The position numbers were made by a program, and so were the translations under genes. This document shows, one piece after another, positions 34,479-43,578 of a stretch of 64,000 bases of DNA (the first letter of the stretch is position 1; each line of letters opens with the position of its first letter). The stretch spans positions 62,001 through 126,000 of the forward strand of contig CAJTKX010000002.1 in assembly GCA_910577055.1 (NCBI GenBank), in the 5' to 3' direction. Under the pieces are notes generated by a model, which was not told where the DNA came from, searched no databases, and saw only the letters and a program-made list of their open reading frames with translations. The stretch comes from an uncultured Christensenella sp. Lineage in GTDB: Bacteria; Bacillota; Clostridia; Christensenellales; Borkfalkiaceae.

Positions 34479-35027
34479 TTACTTCTTGCCCTTGCCTCCC
34501 GTCTTGCCTTCCTTACGCTCGATAACTTCATCTTTGTAAGCGATGCCGTAACCGTGGTAGGGTTCGGGAATTCTTATGGTGCGGATATCGGCTGCCGTCT
34601 GTCCGACAAGCACTTTATCGATGCCGCTGACGGTGATTTCGTTGGGGCTGGGGCAAGCAAGAGTAACGCCCGTAGGCTCAACAAACTCGATAGGGTGTGA
34701 AAAACCCACGTTCATAACAAGCTTGTTGCCTTGCTTTGCAACCTTCCAACCGACGCCGTTTACCTTTAACGCTTTGGTATAGCCTTCGGTAACGCCGACT
34801 ACCATATTGTGCAAAAGCGCACGGTACAAGCCGTGTTTTGCGTTGGTATCGGGGGCGTTGCCCGTCTTTTCGACGATAGCTTCCGCGCCCTCTACTTTTA
34901 TGTTAATTTCGCCTACTACTTTCTGCGTAAGCGTGCCTTTTGCGCCCTTTACGGTTAAAAGCCCGTTCTCGAAAGTAACGGTTACGCCCGCGGGCAAGGC
35001 TACGGGTAATTTACCTATTCTCGACAT
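34479..35027 (-). CDS. rplF: 50S ribosomal protein L6
   Basis: A 182-residue L6: MSRIGKLPVALPAGVTV at the start and RIPEPYHGYGIAYKDEVIER near the end; the tail is Lys/Gly-rich. Confidence 0.96.
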   Translation of the reverse strand: MSRIGKLPVALPAGVTVTFENGLLTVKGAKGTLTQKVVGEINIKVEGAEAIVEKTGNAPDTNAKHGLYRALLHNMVVGVTEGYTKALKVNGVGWKVAKQGNKLVMNVGFSHPIEFVEPTGVTLACPSPNEITVSGIDKVLVGQTAADIRTIRIPEPYHGYGIAYKDEVIERKEGKTGGKGKK

Positions 35028-35041
35028 ATTAAATTACCTCC

Positions 35042-35434
35042 TTACCAGATATAGCAAAGCACTTCGCCGCCAACGTTAGCAGCCTTTGCTTGCTTATCCG
35101 TCAATATTCCTTTGTTGGTGGAAAGAATCGCAATACCGAGTCCGTCCATTACCTTGGGCATGGTTTCTACGTCCGAATAGACGCGAAGTCCGGGACGGGA
35201 AACCCTTTTAAGACTGTTGATTACGGGCTTTTTCTTTCCGATATATTTAAGGGTTATAACAAGTTTGCCGTTATAGCCGTCCTCTTTAAGCTCTACGTTC
35301 GAAACGTAGCCCTCGTTCAAGAGAATTTCGGCTATCGCCTTTTTCATATTCGATGAAGGAACTTCTACCGTTTCCTTATTTGCCGCCAGCGCATTTCTCA
35401 CGCGGGTAAGCATATCTGCAATAGGGTCTGTCAT
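35042..35434 (-). CDS. rpsH: 30S ribosomal protein S8
   Basis: A 130-residue S8: MTDPIADMLTRVRNALAANK, VSRPGLRVYSD and GLGIAILSTNKGILTDKQA. The ribosome site GAGGA precedes the start. Confidence 0.96.
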   Translation of the reverse strand: MTDPIADMLTRVRNALAANKETVEVPSSNMKKAIAEILLNEGYVSNVELKEDGYNGKLVITLKYIGKKKPVINSLKRVSRPGLRVYSDVETMPKVMDGLGIAILSTNKGILTDKQAKAANVGGEVLCYIW

Positions 35435-35451
35435 TTCTATTTATCCTCCTC

Positions 35452-35637
35452 TTACCAGCTCGATTTTTTTACGCCGGGAATTTGTCCCTTATAAGCGAGG
35501 TTTCTGAAACAAATACGGCATACTCCGTACTTGCGCAAAACCGCGTGGGGTCTGCCGCAGATTGAGCATCTGGTATAAGCTCTCGTAGAGTATTTAGCAG
35601 GTTTCTGCTGTTTGTTTATCATTGCTTTCTTTGCCAT
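35452..35637 (-). CDS. rpsZ: 30S ribosomal protein S14, zinc type Z
   Basis: A 61-residue S14 with the zinc ribbon [20 protein letters not shown]. The short zinc form is typical of Firmicutes and Actinobacteria. Confidence 0.95.
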   Translation of the reverse strand: MAKKAMINKQQKPAKYSTRAYTRCSICGRPHAVLRKYGVCRICFRNLAYKGQIPGVKKSSW

Positions 35638-35647
35638 ATTTATCTCC

Positions 35648-36232
35648 TTACTTCTTGAAGGGCATTCCGAACGCCCTCAAAAGCTCTCTCGCCTCTTCGT
35701 CCGTTTTTGCAGTGGTTACGAAACAGATATCCATACCTCTTATCTTCTCTACTTGGTCGTATTGAATTTCGGGGAAGATGAGCTGTTCCTTAATACCCAT
35801 GCAGTAGTTGCCCTTACCGTCGAAGCTGTCCGTGGGAACGCCGCGGAAGTCGCGCACTCTGGGAAGCGCAATGGAAACGAACTTATCGAAAAAGTCGTAC
35901 ATCATCTTGCCGCGGAGGGTTACTTTCAAGCCGATGGGCATACCCTCGCGCACCTTGAAGTTTGCGACGGACTTTTTAGCCTTGCAAACTACGGGCTGCT
36001 GACCCGAAATAATCTTCATTTCGTTCTGAGCAATCTGAATTGACTTTGCGTTGTCCTTAATATCGCCTAAGCCCGAGCTTAAAATGATTTTTTCAAGCTT
36101 GGGAATTTGCATAACGTTCTTGTAGCCGAACTTTTCTTTAAGGGCGGGGCAAACTTCCTTTTCGTAGCTTTCCATCATTCTGGAACTATAAACTTTATCT
36201 TGTTTTACTGCTTTCTTAGTAGCCATGTTCAC
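35648..36232 (-). CDS. rplE: 50S ribosomal protein L5
   Basis: A 194-residue L5, slightly longer than usual because of a 15-residue N-terminal lead ([12 protein letters not shown]). Core [37 protein letters not shown] and a C-terminal [21 protein letters not shown] second ATG lies two codons in. Confidence 0.95.
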   Translation of the reverse strand: MNMATKKAVKQDKVYSSRMMESYEKEVCPALKEKFGYKNVMQIPKLEKIILSSGLGDIKDNAKSIQIAQNEMKIISGQQPVVCKAKKSVANFKVREGMPIGLKVTLRGKMMYDFFDKFVSIALPRVRDFRGVPTDSFDGKGNYCMGIKEQLIFPEIQYDQVEKIRGMDICFVTTAKTDEEARELLRAFGMPFKK

Positions 36233-36237
36233 CCTCC

Positions 36238-36678
36238 TTATTCAGCCTTGTCGTCCGTAGTTTCGGGTGCTGCGGTTTCGACTGCTTCGTCCTTTTTGGC
36301 ACGCTTTCTTACACGCTTTTTAGGCTCTTCCGTCTTTTTAGCCGCTTTGCCCGCCTTGCCCGCGTAAGCGCTGTCAAGCGTTGCGCCGCACTTGGGGCAT
36401 ACCCTTACCTTCTTGCCGTCGACGACGGAGTGCTTAACTCTTACCGCCTTGTCGCAAGCGCCGCAGAGAACCATTACGTTGGATACGTCGAGGGGAGCGG
36501 GGATTTCAACTATTTGAGAAACCTCGTTCGCCTTTCTTGCTTTCTGCGCTTTTTTGTGAACGTTCACGCCCTCGACGGTAACGGTACCGCTTTTGGGGGA
36601 AGTTGCAATTACCTTACCCGTCTTTCCCGCATATTTGCCGGAGATAACTAATACATTATCATTTAATTTTACGTTCAT
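36238..36678 (-). CDS. rplX: 50S ribosomal protein L24 with Cys pairs and C-terminal extension
   Basis: A 146-residue L24, about 40 longer than usual. The KOW core ([20 protein letters not shown]) is followed by [19 protein letters not shown] and VCPKCG, four Cys that could bind zinc. Residues about 110-146 are a charged tail ([12 protein letters not shown], then acidic). Confidence 0.94.
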   Translation of the reverse strand: MNVKLNDNVLVISGKYAGKTGKVIATSPKSGTVTVEGVNVHKKAQKARKANEVSQIVEIPAPLDVSNVMVLCGACDKAVRVKHSVVDGKKVRVCPKCGATLDSAYAGKAGKAAKKTEEPKKRVRKRAKKDEAVETAAPETTDDKAE

Positions 36679-36694
36679 AGCTTTTCTCCTTTAA

Positions 36695-37063
36695 TTACAG
36701 CACTTCGGGAGCGAGGGAAATAATCTTCATATAATTCTTTTCACGAAGTTCCCTTGCAATGGGTCCGAAGATACGCGTGCCGCGCGGTTCCTTGTTGGTG
36801 TTGATAATTACTGCCGCGTTTTCGTCGAAACGGATATACGTTCCGTCGTCGCGTCTGATGCCTTTTTTGGTGCGTACTATAACGGCTTTTACTACTTCGC
36901 CTTTTTTAACCGCGCCGCCGGGTGCCGCCGTTTTAACGGAGCATACGATGACGTCGCCGATGTTAGCGAACTTTCTGAAAGACCCGCCGAGTACCTTTAT
37001 GCACATAAGCTCTTTTGCGCCGCTGTTGTCTGCGGCTTTGAGCCTCGATTGGGGTTGTATCAT
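36695..37063 (-). CDS. rplN: 50S ribosomal protein L14
   Basis: A 122-residue L14: [40 protein letters not shown] and [20 protein letters not shown]. It is separated from rpsQ by an unusual 140-bp gap. Confidence 0.96.
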   Translation of the reverse strand: MIQPQSRLKAADNSGAKELMCIKVLGGSFRKFANIGDVIVCSVKTAAPGGAVKKGEVVKAVIVRTKKGIRRDDGTYIRFDENAAVIINTNKEPRGTRIFGPIARELREKNYMKIISLAPEVL

Positions 37064-37100
37064 AAAAACTCTCCTATTTTTGAACTTACAACTTTCAGAG

Positions 37101-37165
37101 GATTGCGCTCCGCAAATATAAGCGAAGTGGGTAGCCCCGCTCTCCTTTGAGCGATAAACGCAATC
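37101..37165. repeat. Inverted-repeat insertion between rpsQ and rplN
   Basis: Ends GATTGCG.CTC and GAG..CGCAATC can pair across a loop of about 45 bases. The rpsQ-rplN gap is normally a few bases, so this looks like an inserted palindromic element. No reading frame is seen. Confidence 0.45.
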
Positions 37166-37202
37166 TTGAATTTATTTTATTTATTTTAAGAATGTAAACT
37201 AA

Positions 37203-37463
37203 TTACTTAGCCTTTTCGATGATTTCCGCAACGCGCCAATTCTTATCCTTGGACAGCTTACGGGTTTCAACGATTAAAACCTTGTCGCCTTCGCCGCACT
37301 CGTTCTTTTCGTCGTGAGCTTTAAAGCGGGTGGTTTTGGTTATGGTCTTTTTATAGAGGGGGTGTTTGGATTTTTCGGTAACCGCAACGACGACCGTCTT
37401 GTCCATTTTATCCGAAACGACGATGCCCACTCTTTCCTTTCTGAGCGTTGTTCTGTTTTCCAT
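37203..37463 (-). CDS. rpsQ: 30S ribosomal protein S17
   Basis: An 86-residue S17: [39 protein letters not shown] and the C-terminal [20 protein letters not shown]. Confidence 0.96.
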   Translation of the reverse strand: MENRTTLRKERVGIVVSDKMDKTVVVAVTEKSKHPLYKKTITKTTRFKAHDEKNECGEGDKVLIVETRKLSKDKNWRVAEIIEKAK

Positions 37464-37473
37464 ATCTTACTCC

Positions 37474-37668
37474 TTACGCCTTTAACTGCCTTGCACGGAT
37501 TACGGTGTTAACCCTTGCAATGTCCTTTTTAACAAGGTTGATTGCCAGGGGGTTTTCAAGCTGCCCGGAAGCGTGACGGAAGCGAAGGTTGAAAAGTTCG
37601 CTCTTTAATTCTTGAAGCTTCTTCAAAAGCTCTTCATCGCTTAAATTTACAATTTCCTTAGCCTTCAT
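37474..37668 (-). CDS. rpmC: 50S ribosomal protein L29
   Basis: A 64-residue L29: [36 protein letters not shown] and [13 protein letters not shown]. Its start overlaps the rplP stop by 11 bp, so translation is coupled. Confidence 0.96.
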   Translation of the reverse strand: MKAKEIVNLSDEELLKKLQELKSELFNLRFRHASGQLENPLAINLVKKDIARVNTVIRARQLKA

Positions 37669-38107
37669 TTACTTCACCGCCTTCTTGAACCGGTTCAAGG
37701 TCGCTCTTTAAAACGAACTTGCACTTAACGGGGAGCTTATGGCTTGCAAGGCGCATTGCCTCGCGTGCGATATCCTCGTTAACGCCCGCCATTTCGAACA
37801 TAACTCTGCCGGGTTTTACTTCTGCTACCCAATATTCAACCGAGCCTTTACCGGAACCCATACGGGATTCTGCGGGGTGCTTGGTTATGGGCTTGTGGGG
37901 GAATATGTCTATCCAAACTTTACCGCCGCGCTTAATGAATCTTGTCATTGCGATACGCGCAGCCTCTATTTGTCTGGAAGTAATTCTGCCGCCCTCCAAA
38001 GATACCAAGCCGTACTCGCCGTAAGCAACCTTGTTGCCCTTTTGCGCCTTGCCGCGTATCTTGCCGCGGTGTTGCATTCTGCGCTTAACTCTCTTGGGAA
38101 TTAACAT
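37658..38107 (-). CDS. rplP: 50S ribosomal protein L16
   Basis: A 149-residue L16: [40 protein letters not shown] and [20 protein letters not shown]. It ends inside the rpmC start. Confidence 0.96.
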   Translation of the reverse strand: MLIPKRVKRRMQHRGKIRGKAQKGNKVAYGEYGLVSLEGGRITSRQIEAARIAMTRFIKRGGKVWIDIFPHKPITKHPAESRMGSGKGSVEYWVAEVKPGRVMFEMAGVNEDIAREAMRLASHKLPVKCKFVLKSDLEPVQEGGEVNEG

Positions 38108-38778
38108 TAATCTTCGCCTCCCTCTGATATTATCAGACGCTTAGCGGTATCAAGCACTTCGCCCTTGTAAATCCAACATTTTATGCCGAGGACGCCGAAA
38201 GTGGTATGCGCTTCCGCAAAGCCGTAGTCGATGTCCGCGCGAATGGTTTGAAGGGGAATGGAACCGTCATGATAGCTTTCGCTGCCCGCGATTTCTCTGC
38301 CGTCAAGTCTGCCGCCTACGGTTATCTTAACGCCCTTTACGCCCGCTTTGGATACTTTTGCGATTTGCTGCTTAACAGCTCTTCTGTAAGAAACGCGCTT
38401 TTCAAGCTGAGATGCGACCGCTTCCGCAACAAGCTGTGCGTCTTGGTCGATTTTTTCAACTTTCTTGACGTTGATAACTATTACCTTGCCTTTCGTAAGC
38501 TTTGCAAGGTCTTTCTTTATTACTTCTATTTCCGAGCCGGCTTTACCGATAAGCACGCCGGGACGACCCGTGTAAATGCCTATTTCGATTTTGTTTGCCG
38601 CTCTTATAATGGTTATTTTGCTTATCGCCGCGTCGTAATACTTCTTCTTTAAGAAGGTACGGATATCATTGTCCTCTTTGATATACTTGCCGAAGTTTTT
38701 CTTATCGGCATACCATTGAGTGTCCCATGCGGAGATAACGCCAACTCTTAAACCGTGAGGATTAACTTTTTGTCCCAT
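38107..38778 (-). CDS. rpsC: 30S ribosomal protein S3
   Basis: A 223-residue S3: [22 protein letters not shown]-domain [20 protein letters not shown] and [20 protein letters not shown]. It overlaps the rplP start by one base. Confidence 0.96.
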   Translation of the reverse strand: MGQKVNPHGLRVGVISAWDTQWYADKKNFGKYIKEDNDIRTFLKKKYYDAAISKITIIRAANKIEIGIYTGRPGVLIGKAGSEIEVIKKDLAKLTKGKVIVINVKKVEKIDQDAQLVAEAVASQLEKRVSYRRAVKQQIAKVSKAGVKGVKITVGGRLDGREIAGSESYHDGSIPLQTIRADIDYGFAEAHTTFGVLGIKCWIYKGEVLDTAKRLIISEGGED

Positions 38779-38789
38779 ATTATCTCTCC

Positions 38790-39179
38790 TTAAACCTTCT
38801 TTGCGTCAAGTATGACGGTTACATGGCTGGTTCTCTTTAAAATTGCGTGACCGCGTCCCTTGGATACGGGTTGCATTCTTTTAAGGTGAGGACCGCCGTC
38901 TGCGAACGCCTCGGAAACGAACAAATCGCCTCTGTCCATTCCTTGGTTGTGTTCCGCGTTGGCTGCCGCCGACAAAAGTACTTTTTTAACTTCGTCGCTG
39001 CCGCCCTTGTTGCAGTAAGTCAATATTGCTTCCGCCTCGTCTACCGATTTCCCGCGGATAAGAGCGAGCACCGTTCTTATTTTATAGGGGGAAATTCTGA
39101 GGTATTTTGCGGTTGCGTAAGGACGTTTGTCCTTATTTGCCTCTATTCTTTCCTTTTTCAAGTTCATATTCTTAGCCAT
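38790..39179 (-). CDS. rplV: 50S ribosomal protein L22
   Basis: A 129-residue L22: YLRISPYKIRTVLALIRGKS, VKKVLLSAAANAEHNQGMDR and the tunnel-lining loop RMQPVSKGRGHAILKRTSHV. The N-terminus has about 15 extra basic residues. Confidence 0.96.
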   Translation of the reverse strand: MAKNMNLKKERIEANKDKRPYATAKYLRISPYKIRTVLALIRGKSVDEAEAILTYCNKGGSDEVKKVLLSAAANAEHNQGMDRGDLFVSEAFADGGPHLKRMQPVSKGRGHAILKRTSHVTVILDAKKV

Positions 39180-39191
39180 TTTTTGAACTCC

Positions 39192-39464
39192 TTACTTCTT
39201 GGCGGTTTTAGCCGCGTGCCCCTTAAAGGTTCTCGTAGGGGCGAATTCACCGAGCTTGCAGCCGACCATATCTTCCGTAACGTATACGGGAACGTGTTTT
39301 CTTCCGTCGTATACGGCAATGGTGTGCCCTACCATTTGGGGGAATATCGTCGTTGCGCGCGACCAAGTCTTAACGACTTTCTTTTCGCCCGCCTCGTTCA
39401 TAGCCAAAATTCTTGACATCAGCCTTTCTTCGGCGTAAGGTCCTTTCTTAATGCTTCTTGACAT
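39192..39464 (-). CDS. rpsS: 30S ribosomal protein S19
   Basis: A 90-residue S19: [39 protein letters not shown] and [15 protein letters not shown]. Confidence 0.96.
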   Translation of the reverse strand: MSRSIKKGPYAEERLMSRILAMNEAGEKKVVKTWSRATTIFPQMVGHTIAVYDGRKHVPVYVTEDMVGCKLGEFAPTRTFKGHAAKTAKK

Positions 39465-39477
39465 CGTCTATTCCTCC

Positions 39478-40305
39478 TTAATTAATTCTCTTCAAAATGA
39501 ATTTGGAAGTGGGGTTCTTCTTCTTTCTGGTCTTATAGCCCAATGCGGGTTTACCCCAAGGGGTCATAGGACCGGCGTGTCCGACGGGCGACTTACCTTC
39601 ACCACCGCCGTGAGGGTGGTCGTTAGGGTTCATAACCGAGCCGCGGACCGTGGGACGGATACCGAGGTGACGGGTCTTGCCCGCTTTGCCTATACGGATA
39701 ATCTCGTGCTCCAAGTTGCCCACTTGACCTACGGTAGCCTTGCATTTAAGCGAAACCAATCTCATTTCGCCCGAAGGCATCTTAATTGTCGCGTAAGCGC
39801 CCTCTTTCGCCATAATCTGAGCCGATATGCCCGCCGAACGCGCGATTTGCGCGCCTCTGCCGGGTTGAAGCTCGATCGCGTGAACGACGGTACCTACGGG
39901 AATGTCCGCAAGAAGCAGTGCGTTACCGCTCTTGATATCTGCGCCCGCACCCGAAACGACTTTGTCGCCGACGTTCAAACCGACGGGAGCGAGAATATAT
40001 CTCTTTTCTCCGTCAGCGTATGCAAGCAGCGCGATGTGCGCCGAACGGTTGGGGTCGTACTGAATGGACTTAACCGTTGCGGGAATACCGTCCTTGTTGC
40101 GCTTAAAGTCGATAATCCTGTACTTGATTCTGTTGCCGCCGCCGATGTGACGCACGGAAATTTTACCTTGATTGTTTCTGCCGCCCGATTTGCGCTTATC
40201 GTGCAACAAGCTTCTTTCGGGTTTGTCGCCCGTAAGCTCGGTATAAGCGCTTACCGTCATAAAACGGCGTGCGGGGGAGGTAGGTTTATACCTTTTAATA
40301 GCCAT
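39478..40305 (-). CDS. rplB: 50S ribosomal protein L2
   Basis: A 275-residue L2 near the peptidyl transferase centre: [40 protein letters not shown], and [16 protein letters not shown]-like [18 protein letters not shown] with the functional His. Confidence 0.96.
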   Translation of the reverse strand: MAIKRYKPTSPARRFMTVSAYTELTGDKPERSLLHDKRKSGGRNNQGKISVRHIGGGNRIKYRIIDFKRNKDGIPATVKSIQYDPNRSAHIALLAYADGEKRYILAPVGLNVGDKVVSGAGADIKSGNALLLADIPVGTVVHAIELQPGRGAQIARSAGISAQIMAKEGAYATIKMPSGEMRLVSLKCKATVGQVGNLEHEIIRIGKAGKTRHLGIRPTVRGSVMNPNDHPHGGGEGKSPVGHAGPMTPWGKPALGYKTRKKKNPTSKFILKRIN

Positions 40306-40317
40306 TTTTACGCCTCC

Positions 40318-40608
40318 TTACGATAACGAGTTGAAGAACTCAATCGCCTTGGAGTCAGCGGTGAGCTGGACGACTGCCTTCTTATAGTCGGGCGTGTAAC
40401 CTTCGTTTCTGCCCATTCTCTTCTTCTTACCGTGGCAGTTTACCGTGTTGACGTATTCTACTTTAACGTCGAACAACTTTTCTACCGCAGCTTTAATTTG
40501 TATTTTGTTTGCGGACTTTTTAACGATGAACGTGTATTTCTTGTCCGCTATTCCGTCGTAACCTTTTTCGGTGAGGAGCGGTTTTAAAATTATATCTTCG
40601 GCAAACAT
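40318..40608 (-). CDS. rplW: 50S ribosomal protein L23
   Basis: A 96-residue L23 at the exit tunnel: [40 protein letters not shown] and [18 protein letters not shown]. Confidence 0.95.
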   Translation of the reverse strand: MFAEDIILKPLLTEKGYDGIADKKYTFIVKKSANKIQIKAAVEKLFDVKVEYVNTVNCHGKKKRMGRNEGYTPDYKKAVVQLTADSKAIEFFNSLS

Positions 40609-41234
40609 TATTCTCCGTAGACCTCCTCGATTTTCTTAACAGCCGCTTTCGTAATAACGACCTTTGCGTTTGCAACGACTTCGTAAGTGGAAATCTGCGC
40701 AACGGGCAAGGTTGAAAGCTTTTCGATGTTTCTTGCGGCAAGTATTACTTTTTCGTCGTTGGTATCCATAACGATAACCGCGGACTTGTCAAGCTTCAAC
40801 GCGTTTTGGAAAGCAACCATTTCTTTGGTCTTGCCGTCCTTTACAGCAAGCTTGTCAACAACGACCAACTCGCCGTCGGCAACCTTTTTGGAAAGCGCGG
40901 ACAAAAGCGCGCCGACCTTTGCCTTTTTGTTCATATCCTTGGAAAAATCACGGCTCTTGGGGGCGAAAACTACGCCGCCCTTTATCCATTGAGGAGCACG
41001 GATTGAACCTTGACGGGCGTTACCCGTACCTTTCTGACGCCAAGGCTTTCTGCCGCCGCCCCTTACTTCCGTACGGGTGAGGGTCGATTTGGTGCCTTGT
41101 CTTTCGTTTGCGAGGCGGGTTACCACCGCTTGGTGAATGAGCGGTTCGTTGTATTCTACGCCGAATACCTTGTCGCTCAGTTTCATAGTGCCGGCTTCGG
41201 TGCCGTCCATTTTATATACTTTTACGCTAGGCAT
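40608..41234 (-). CDS. rplD: 50S ribosomal protein L4
   Basis: A 208-residue L4 with the extended loop [20 protein letters not shown] and [20 protein letters not shown]4 represses the S10 operon in proteobacteria; a long leader before rpsJ leaves that possible here. Confidence 0.95.
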   Translation of the reverse strand: MPSVKVYKMDGTEAGTMKLSDKVFGVEYNEPLIHQAVVTRLANERQGTKSTLTRTEVRGGGRKPWRQKGTGNARQGSIRAPQWIKGGVVFAPKSRDFSKDMNKKAKVGALLSALSKKVADGELVVVDKLAVKDGKTKEMVAFQNALKLDKSAVIVMDTNDEKVILAARNIEKLSTLPVAQISTYEVVANAKVVITKAAVKKIEEVYGE

Positions 41235-41245
41235 TTTGTACCTCC

Positions 41246-41875
41246 TTACTTAACGGTGTCGTTAATGGTAACGACGCTGCCGTTGGGCCCGGGAACGGAA
41301 CCCTTGATAAGTAAACAGTTTCTTTCAACGTCTACTCTTACTATTTCGAGGTTCTGTACGGTTACGTTCTCTACGCCGTACTGACCCGCGAGGCGCTTGT
41401 TCTTGAAAACTCTCGAAGGCGAGCTGTTCGCACCCATTGAACCGGGTTCTCTGTGCACGGGGCCTACGCCGTGGGTTTCTTTAAGGCGGTGTTGATTCCA
41501 ACGCTTGATTACGCCGGAGTAACCGTGACCTTTTGACACGCCGTGAACGTCTACCTTGTCGCCCGCCGCAAAGACGTCTGCCTTAATTTCTGCGCCTACG
41601 GTGTAGGACGCGGTATCTGCAAGACGGAATTCTTTCAGCACTTTGCAAGGCTTAACGCCCGCTTTTTTGAACTGACCGAGTTCGGGCTTGGTTAAAGCCT
41701 TTTCCTTCGCTTCGTCAAAACCGAGTTTCAAAGCGGCGTAGCCGTCCTTTTCAACAGTTTTGATTTGCACAACGGGGCACGGACCCGCTTCGATTACGGT
41801 TACGGGAATGACCTTGCCCTCTGCCGTAAAGATTTGGGTCATACCCGCCTTACGGCCGATGATTGCTTTATTCAT
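41246..41875 (-). CDS. rplC: 50S ribosomal protein L3
   Basis: A 209-residue L3: [40 protein letters not shown] and [20 protein letters not shown]. It is separated from rpsJ by 310 bp holding a dispersed repeat, where most genomes have a few tens of bases. Confidence 0.96.
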   Translation of the reverse strand: MNKAIIGRKAGMTQIFTAEGKVIPVTVIEAGPCPVVQIKTVEKDGYAALKLGFDEAKEKALTKPELGQFKKAGVKPCKVLKEFRLADTASYTVGAEIKADVFAAGDKVDVHGVSKGHGYSGVIKRWNQHRLKETHGVGPVHREPGSMGANSSPSRVFKNKRLAGQYGVENVTVQNLEIVRVDVERNCLLIKGSVPGPNGSVVTINDTVK

Positions 41876-41976
41876 TGATAAAGTTCTCCTTTTAAAAATT
41901 TATTTTCAGATACCGCGGCCCGCCGTCCCGCCGTTGCCGTCGTCTGCTTGCCGTAGAGTATCTATATTGACATGTA

Positions 41977-42158
41977 AGTTCACAAAAAATCTTTGCTATT
42001 CTGCGCAAATCTTTTTTCGTGATTTTTAGGGGCGTTGCCCCTAGTGCCGCAATTTTTAAGGGCACAAACATATATAATTGCGGCACTTCACCCTACTGAG
42101 GCGGCAAAGCCACAAGTCGGGTGCGCTAAGCAAAAAGCGCGGTTTTTGCTTGCGCCGC
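41977..42158 (+). repeat. 180-bp dispersed repeat, copy inside the S10 operon
   Basis: Nearly identical over its length to the reverse complement of 47195-47372. Internal palindromes: AGGGGCGTTGCCCCT, then GTGCCGCAAT paired with ATTGCGGCAC, then GTGGC-type and GCGCAAGC-type stems near the end. No coding frame. It occupies most of the rpsJ-rplC gap, so it is transcribed within the S10 mRNA. The flanks 41876-41976 and 42159-42186 hold nothing I recognise. Confidence 0.88.
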
Positions 42159-42186
42159 TATTTATATAATAATAATGTAAAGGCGC

Positions 42187-42486
42187 TTACAGCTTAATCT
42201 TAATATCTACGCCGGCGGGCAAATGAACGGTGTCCAATAATTTAGCGTTGGGGGTGTAGATATCGATGATGCGCTTATAAGTTCTTTGTTCGAACTGTTC
42301 GCGGCTGTCCTTGTACTTGTGGGGGGAACGGAGAATTGTAACAATCTCCTTCTCGGTGGGAAGGGGAATGGGTCCCGAAATCTTCGCGCCGCTCTTCTTC
42401 ATCGTTTCGACAATGCGCGAAGCCGCTAAATCCACAAGCTCGTGGTCGTAAGCCGAAAGTTTAATTCTGATTTTCTGTCCTGCCAT
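42187..42486 (-). CDS. rpsJ: 30S ribosomal protein S10 (NusE)
   Basis: A 99-residue S10 that also acts in antitermination. The start at 42486 ([20 protein letters not shown]) has AAGGAG before it. The frame is open upstream to 42687 but that sequence is the leader. [20 protein letters not shown] and the C-terminal VDIKIKL are canonical. Confidence 0.96.
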   Translation of the reverse strand: MAGQKIRIKLSAYDHELVDLAASRIVETMKKSGAKISGPIPLPTEKEIVTILRSPHKYKDSREQFEQRTYKRIIDIYTPNAKLLDTVHLPAGVDIKIKL

Positions 42487-42744
42487 TTTAAAACTCCTTA
42501 TACCTAACAAAAATTTAATTTCGCGTGTCAACTGAACCGGGTGTATCGCGCTTTTCCCGTGAAAAAACACCGCATAGCGGCGTAGGGTTAAGCCACGGTT
42601 AGTCGCAAGGGTCGCGCCCTCACACTTGTCAGCGCAAATTATCTGTAACGGGGACTTACCGTTTTTTGCAGTAACTTTGCACCTCAATCCATACAGTTTT
42701 GCCGGTCTTTCCCGCCCGAAAATCGGGTGGTTTTTCAGACACGC
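42487..42744 (-). promoter_or_regulatory. Long structured leader of the S10 operon
   Basis: About 258 nt lie between the predicted transcription start and rpsJ. Hairpins include CCACCCGATTTTCGGGCGGG near the 5' end, GCAAAAAACGG to CCCCGTTACAG, and CGCCGCTATGCGGTG. Such length suggests ribosomal-protein feedback or attenuation, in the manner of the L4-controlled S10 leaders; I cannot match it to a known leader class. Confidence 0.5.
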
Positions 42745-42750
42745 TTAACT

Positions 42751-42779
42751 ATTATATAAAACGCAAAATCAAAAGTCAA
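42751..42779 (-). promoter_or_regulatory. Sigma-A promoter of the S10 operon
   Basis: Minus strand TTGACT, 17 bp, TATAAT, an almost perfect promoter as expected for this operon. Confidence 0.88.
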
Positions 42780-42830
42780 CGAAATTTCGCCCCTTTTTTT
42801 ACCGTTTTTGACATTTTTTGCCCAGTTTAC

Positions 42831-42874
42831 ACCCCTTTTTTGCGCAAAAAACTATATTTGCGCAAAAAAGGGGT
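42831..42874. repeat. Perfect 18-bp inverted repeat upstream of the S10 promoter
   Basis: ACCCCTTTTTTGCGCAAA and its exact complement are separated by 8 bases. The surrounding 42780-43016 holds no gene; a second, weaker palindrome (ACATTTT / AAAATGT) lies at about 42965-42981. It could be a terminator for the DUF6809 gene or a protein-binding site. Confidence 0.65.
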
Positions 42875-43016
42875 TTCCGCCCCAATATCTTGTCCTTTTT
42901 CGCCGAATTTCGCCAAAAAATAATTATGCAAAAAAGCGCGAAATTAGGGTATTATATTTTCTTATACATTTTTTAAAATGTGAAATAGATTGATTTTTGT
43001 TATTTTTTAACAGAAA

Positions 43017-43274
43017 TCACTCCGAAAACACCTCTACACCCAACTGCAAACCCAGCTTAAAACCTTTTTTGTAATACTCATCTTCCATTATATCGGTCAA
43101 ATCATTTTCGATATCGATTATATCGTCATATTGCTTGCATTGCTCTTCATTAAGCGTGGCGCGAAACGCATCTACCAAATCATTCCGTCTGCCTAAAAGC
43201 AGTTCAAACTGCCTCGGGGGTTCGATTAAATCACTTGGCTCACCTACCAAAATTTTTATTATTGCTGATTTCAT
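43017..43274 (-). CDS. DUF6809-like small protein, partner of divergent XRE
   Basis: An 85-residue helical, acidic protein sharing the start MKSAI and the C-terminal YYKKGFKLGLQLGVE with the 1013 protein. A GAGGT ribosome site precedes the ATG. Promoter TTGACT, 17 bp, TGTTAT carries a palindrome in the spacer, placing it under control of the XRE gene transcribed away from it. Stop is TGA. Function unknown. The pairing suggests an addiction-like or phage-derived control module, but no toxin signature is visible. Confidence 0.72.
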   Translation of the reverse strand: MKSAIIKILVGEPSDLIEPPRQFELLLGRRNDLVDAFRATLNEEQCKQYDDIIDIENDLTDIMEDEYYKKGFKLGLQLGVEVFSE

Positions 43275-43354
43275 AAATATACCTCAATAAAAATAACAAA
43301 TGATTTAAAATCACAAGTCAAGTAATTTATGATTTAAAATCATATACTTTATTT
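43275..43354. promoter_or_regulatory. Divergent promoter with duplicated palindromic operator
   Basis: ATGATTTAAAATCA-type palindromes occur twice, near 43300-43314 and 43330-43344; the second reads ATGATTTAAAATCAT. One lies within the minus promoter spacer, the other overlaps the plus -10 region. TATACT stands 6 bp before the XRE ATG. AAGTCAAG starts at 43315, 40 bp before the ATG. This strongly suggests autorepression by the XRE protein. Confidence 0.72.
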
Positions 43355-43567
43355 ATGGCAAACTTAGATAAAATGAGAGAGCGCATAAAAGAAACAATAA
43401 AACATAGCGGCATTTCTCAAACTCAATTAGCAAAAATGCTTTTAGTTTCGCCGTCTTGCATAGCTCATTATGTAAAGGGCGATATTTTGCCAAGTATTGA
43501 TAAGTTGGCAGACCTTTGCTTGATACTTGAAGTCAACCCCTCTTATCTCTTAGGTTTAGAAGATTAA
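43355..43567 (+). CDS. XRE-family HTH repressor
   Basis: A 70-residue single-domain Cro/C1 protein: MRERIKETIKHSGISQTQLA, LVSPSCIAHYVKGDILPSID and LEVNPSYLLGLED at the end. Divergent from the DUF6809 gene. No Shine-Dalgarno; the -10 box TATACT ends 6 bp before the ATG, so leaderless translation is likely. Followed by a terminator whose loop carries a repeat unit. Confidence 0.88.
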   Translation: MANLDKMRERIKETIKHSGISQTQLAKMLLVSPSCIAHYVKGDILPSIDKLADLCLILEVNPSYLLGLED

Positions 43568-43578
43568 TTTGATATGTG

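Noticed and set aside
41930-41976. Possible further copy of the stop-linked repeat (AGTATCTATATTG)
   Set aside because: Only a 9-12-base match without the CGTTCC hairpin; too weak to call.
42487-42687. N-terminal extension of S10 to 166 residues
   Set aside because: The extra stretch lies in the leader; the ATG at 42486 has a good ribosome site and matches the family start.
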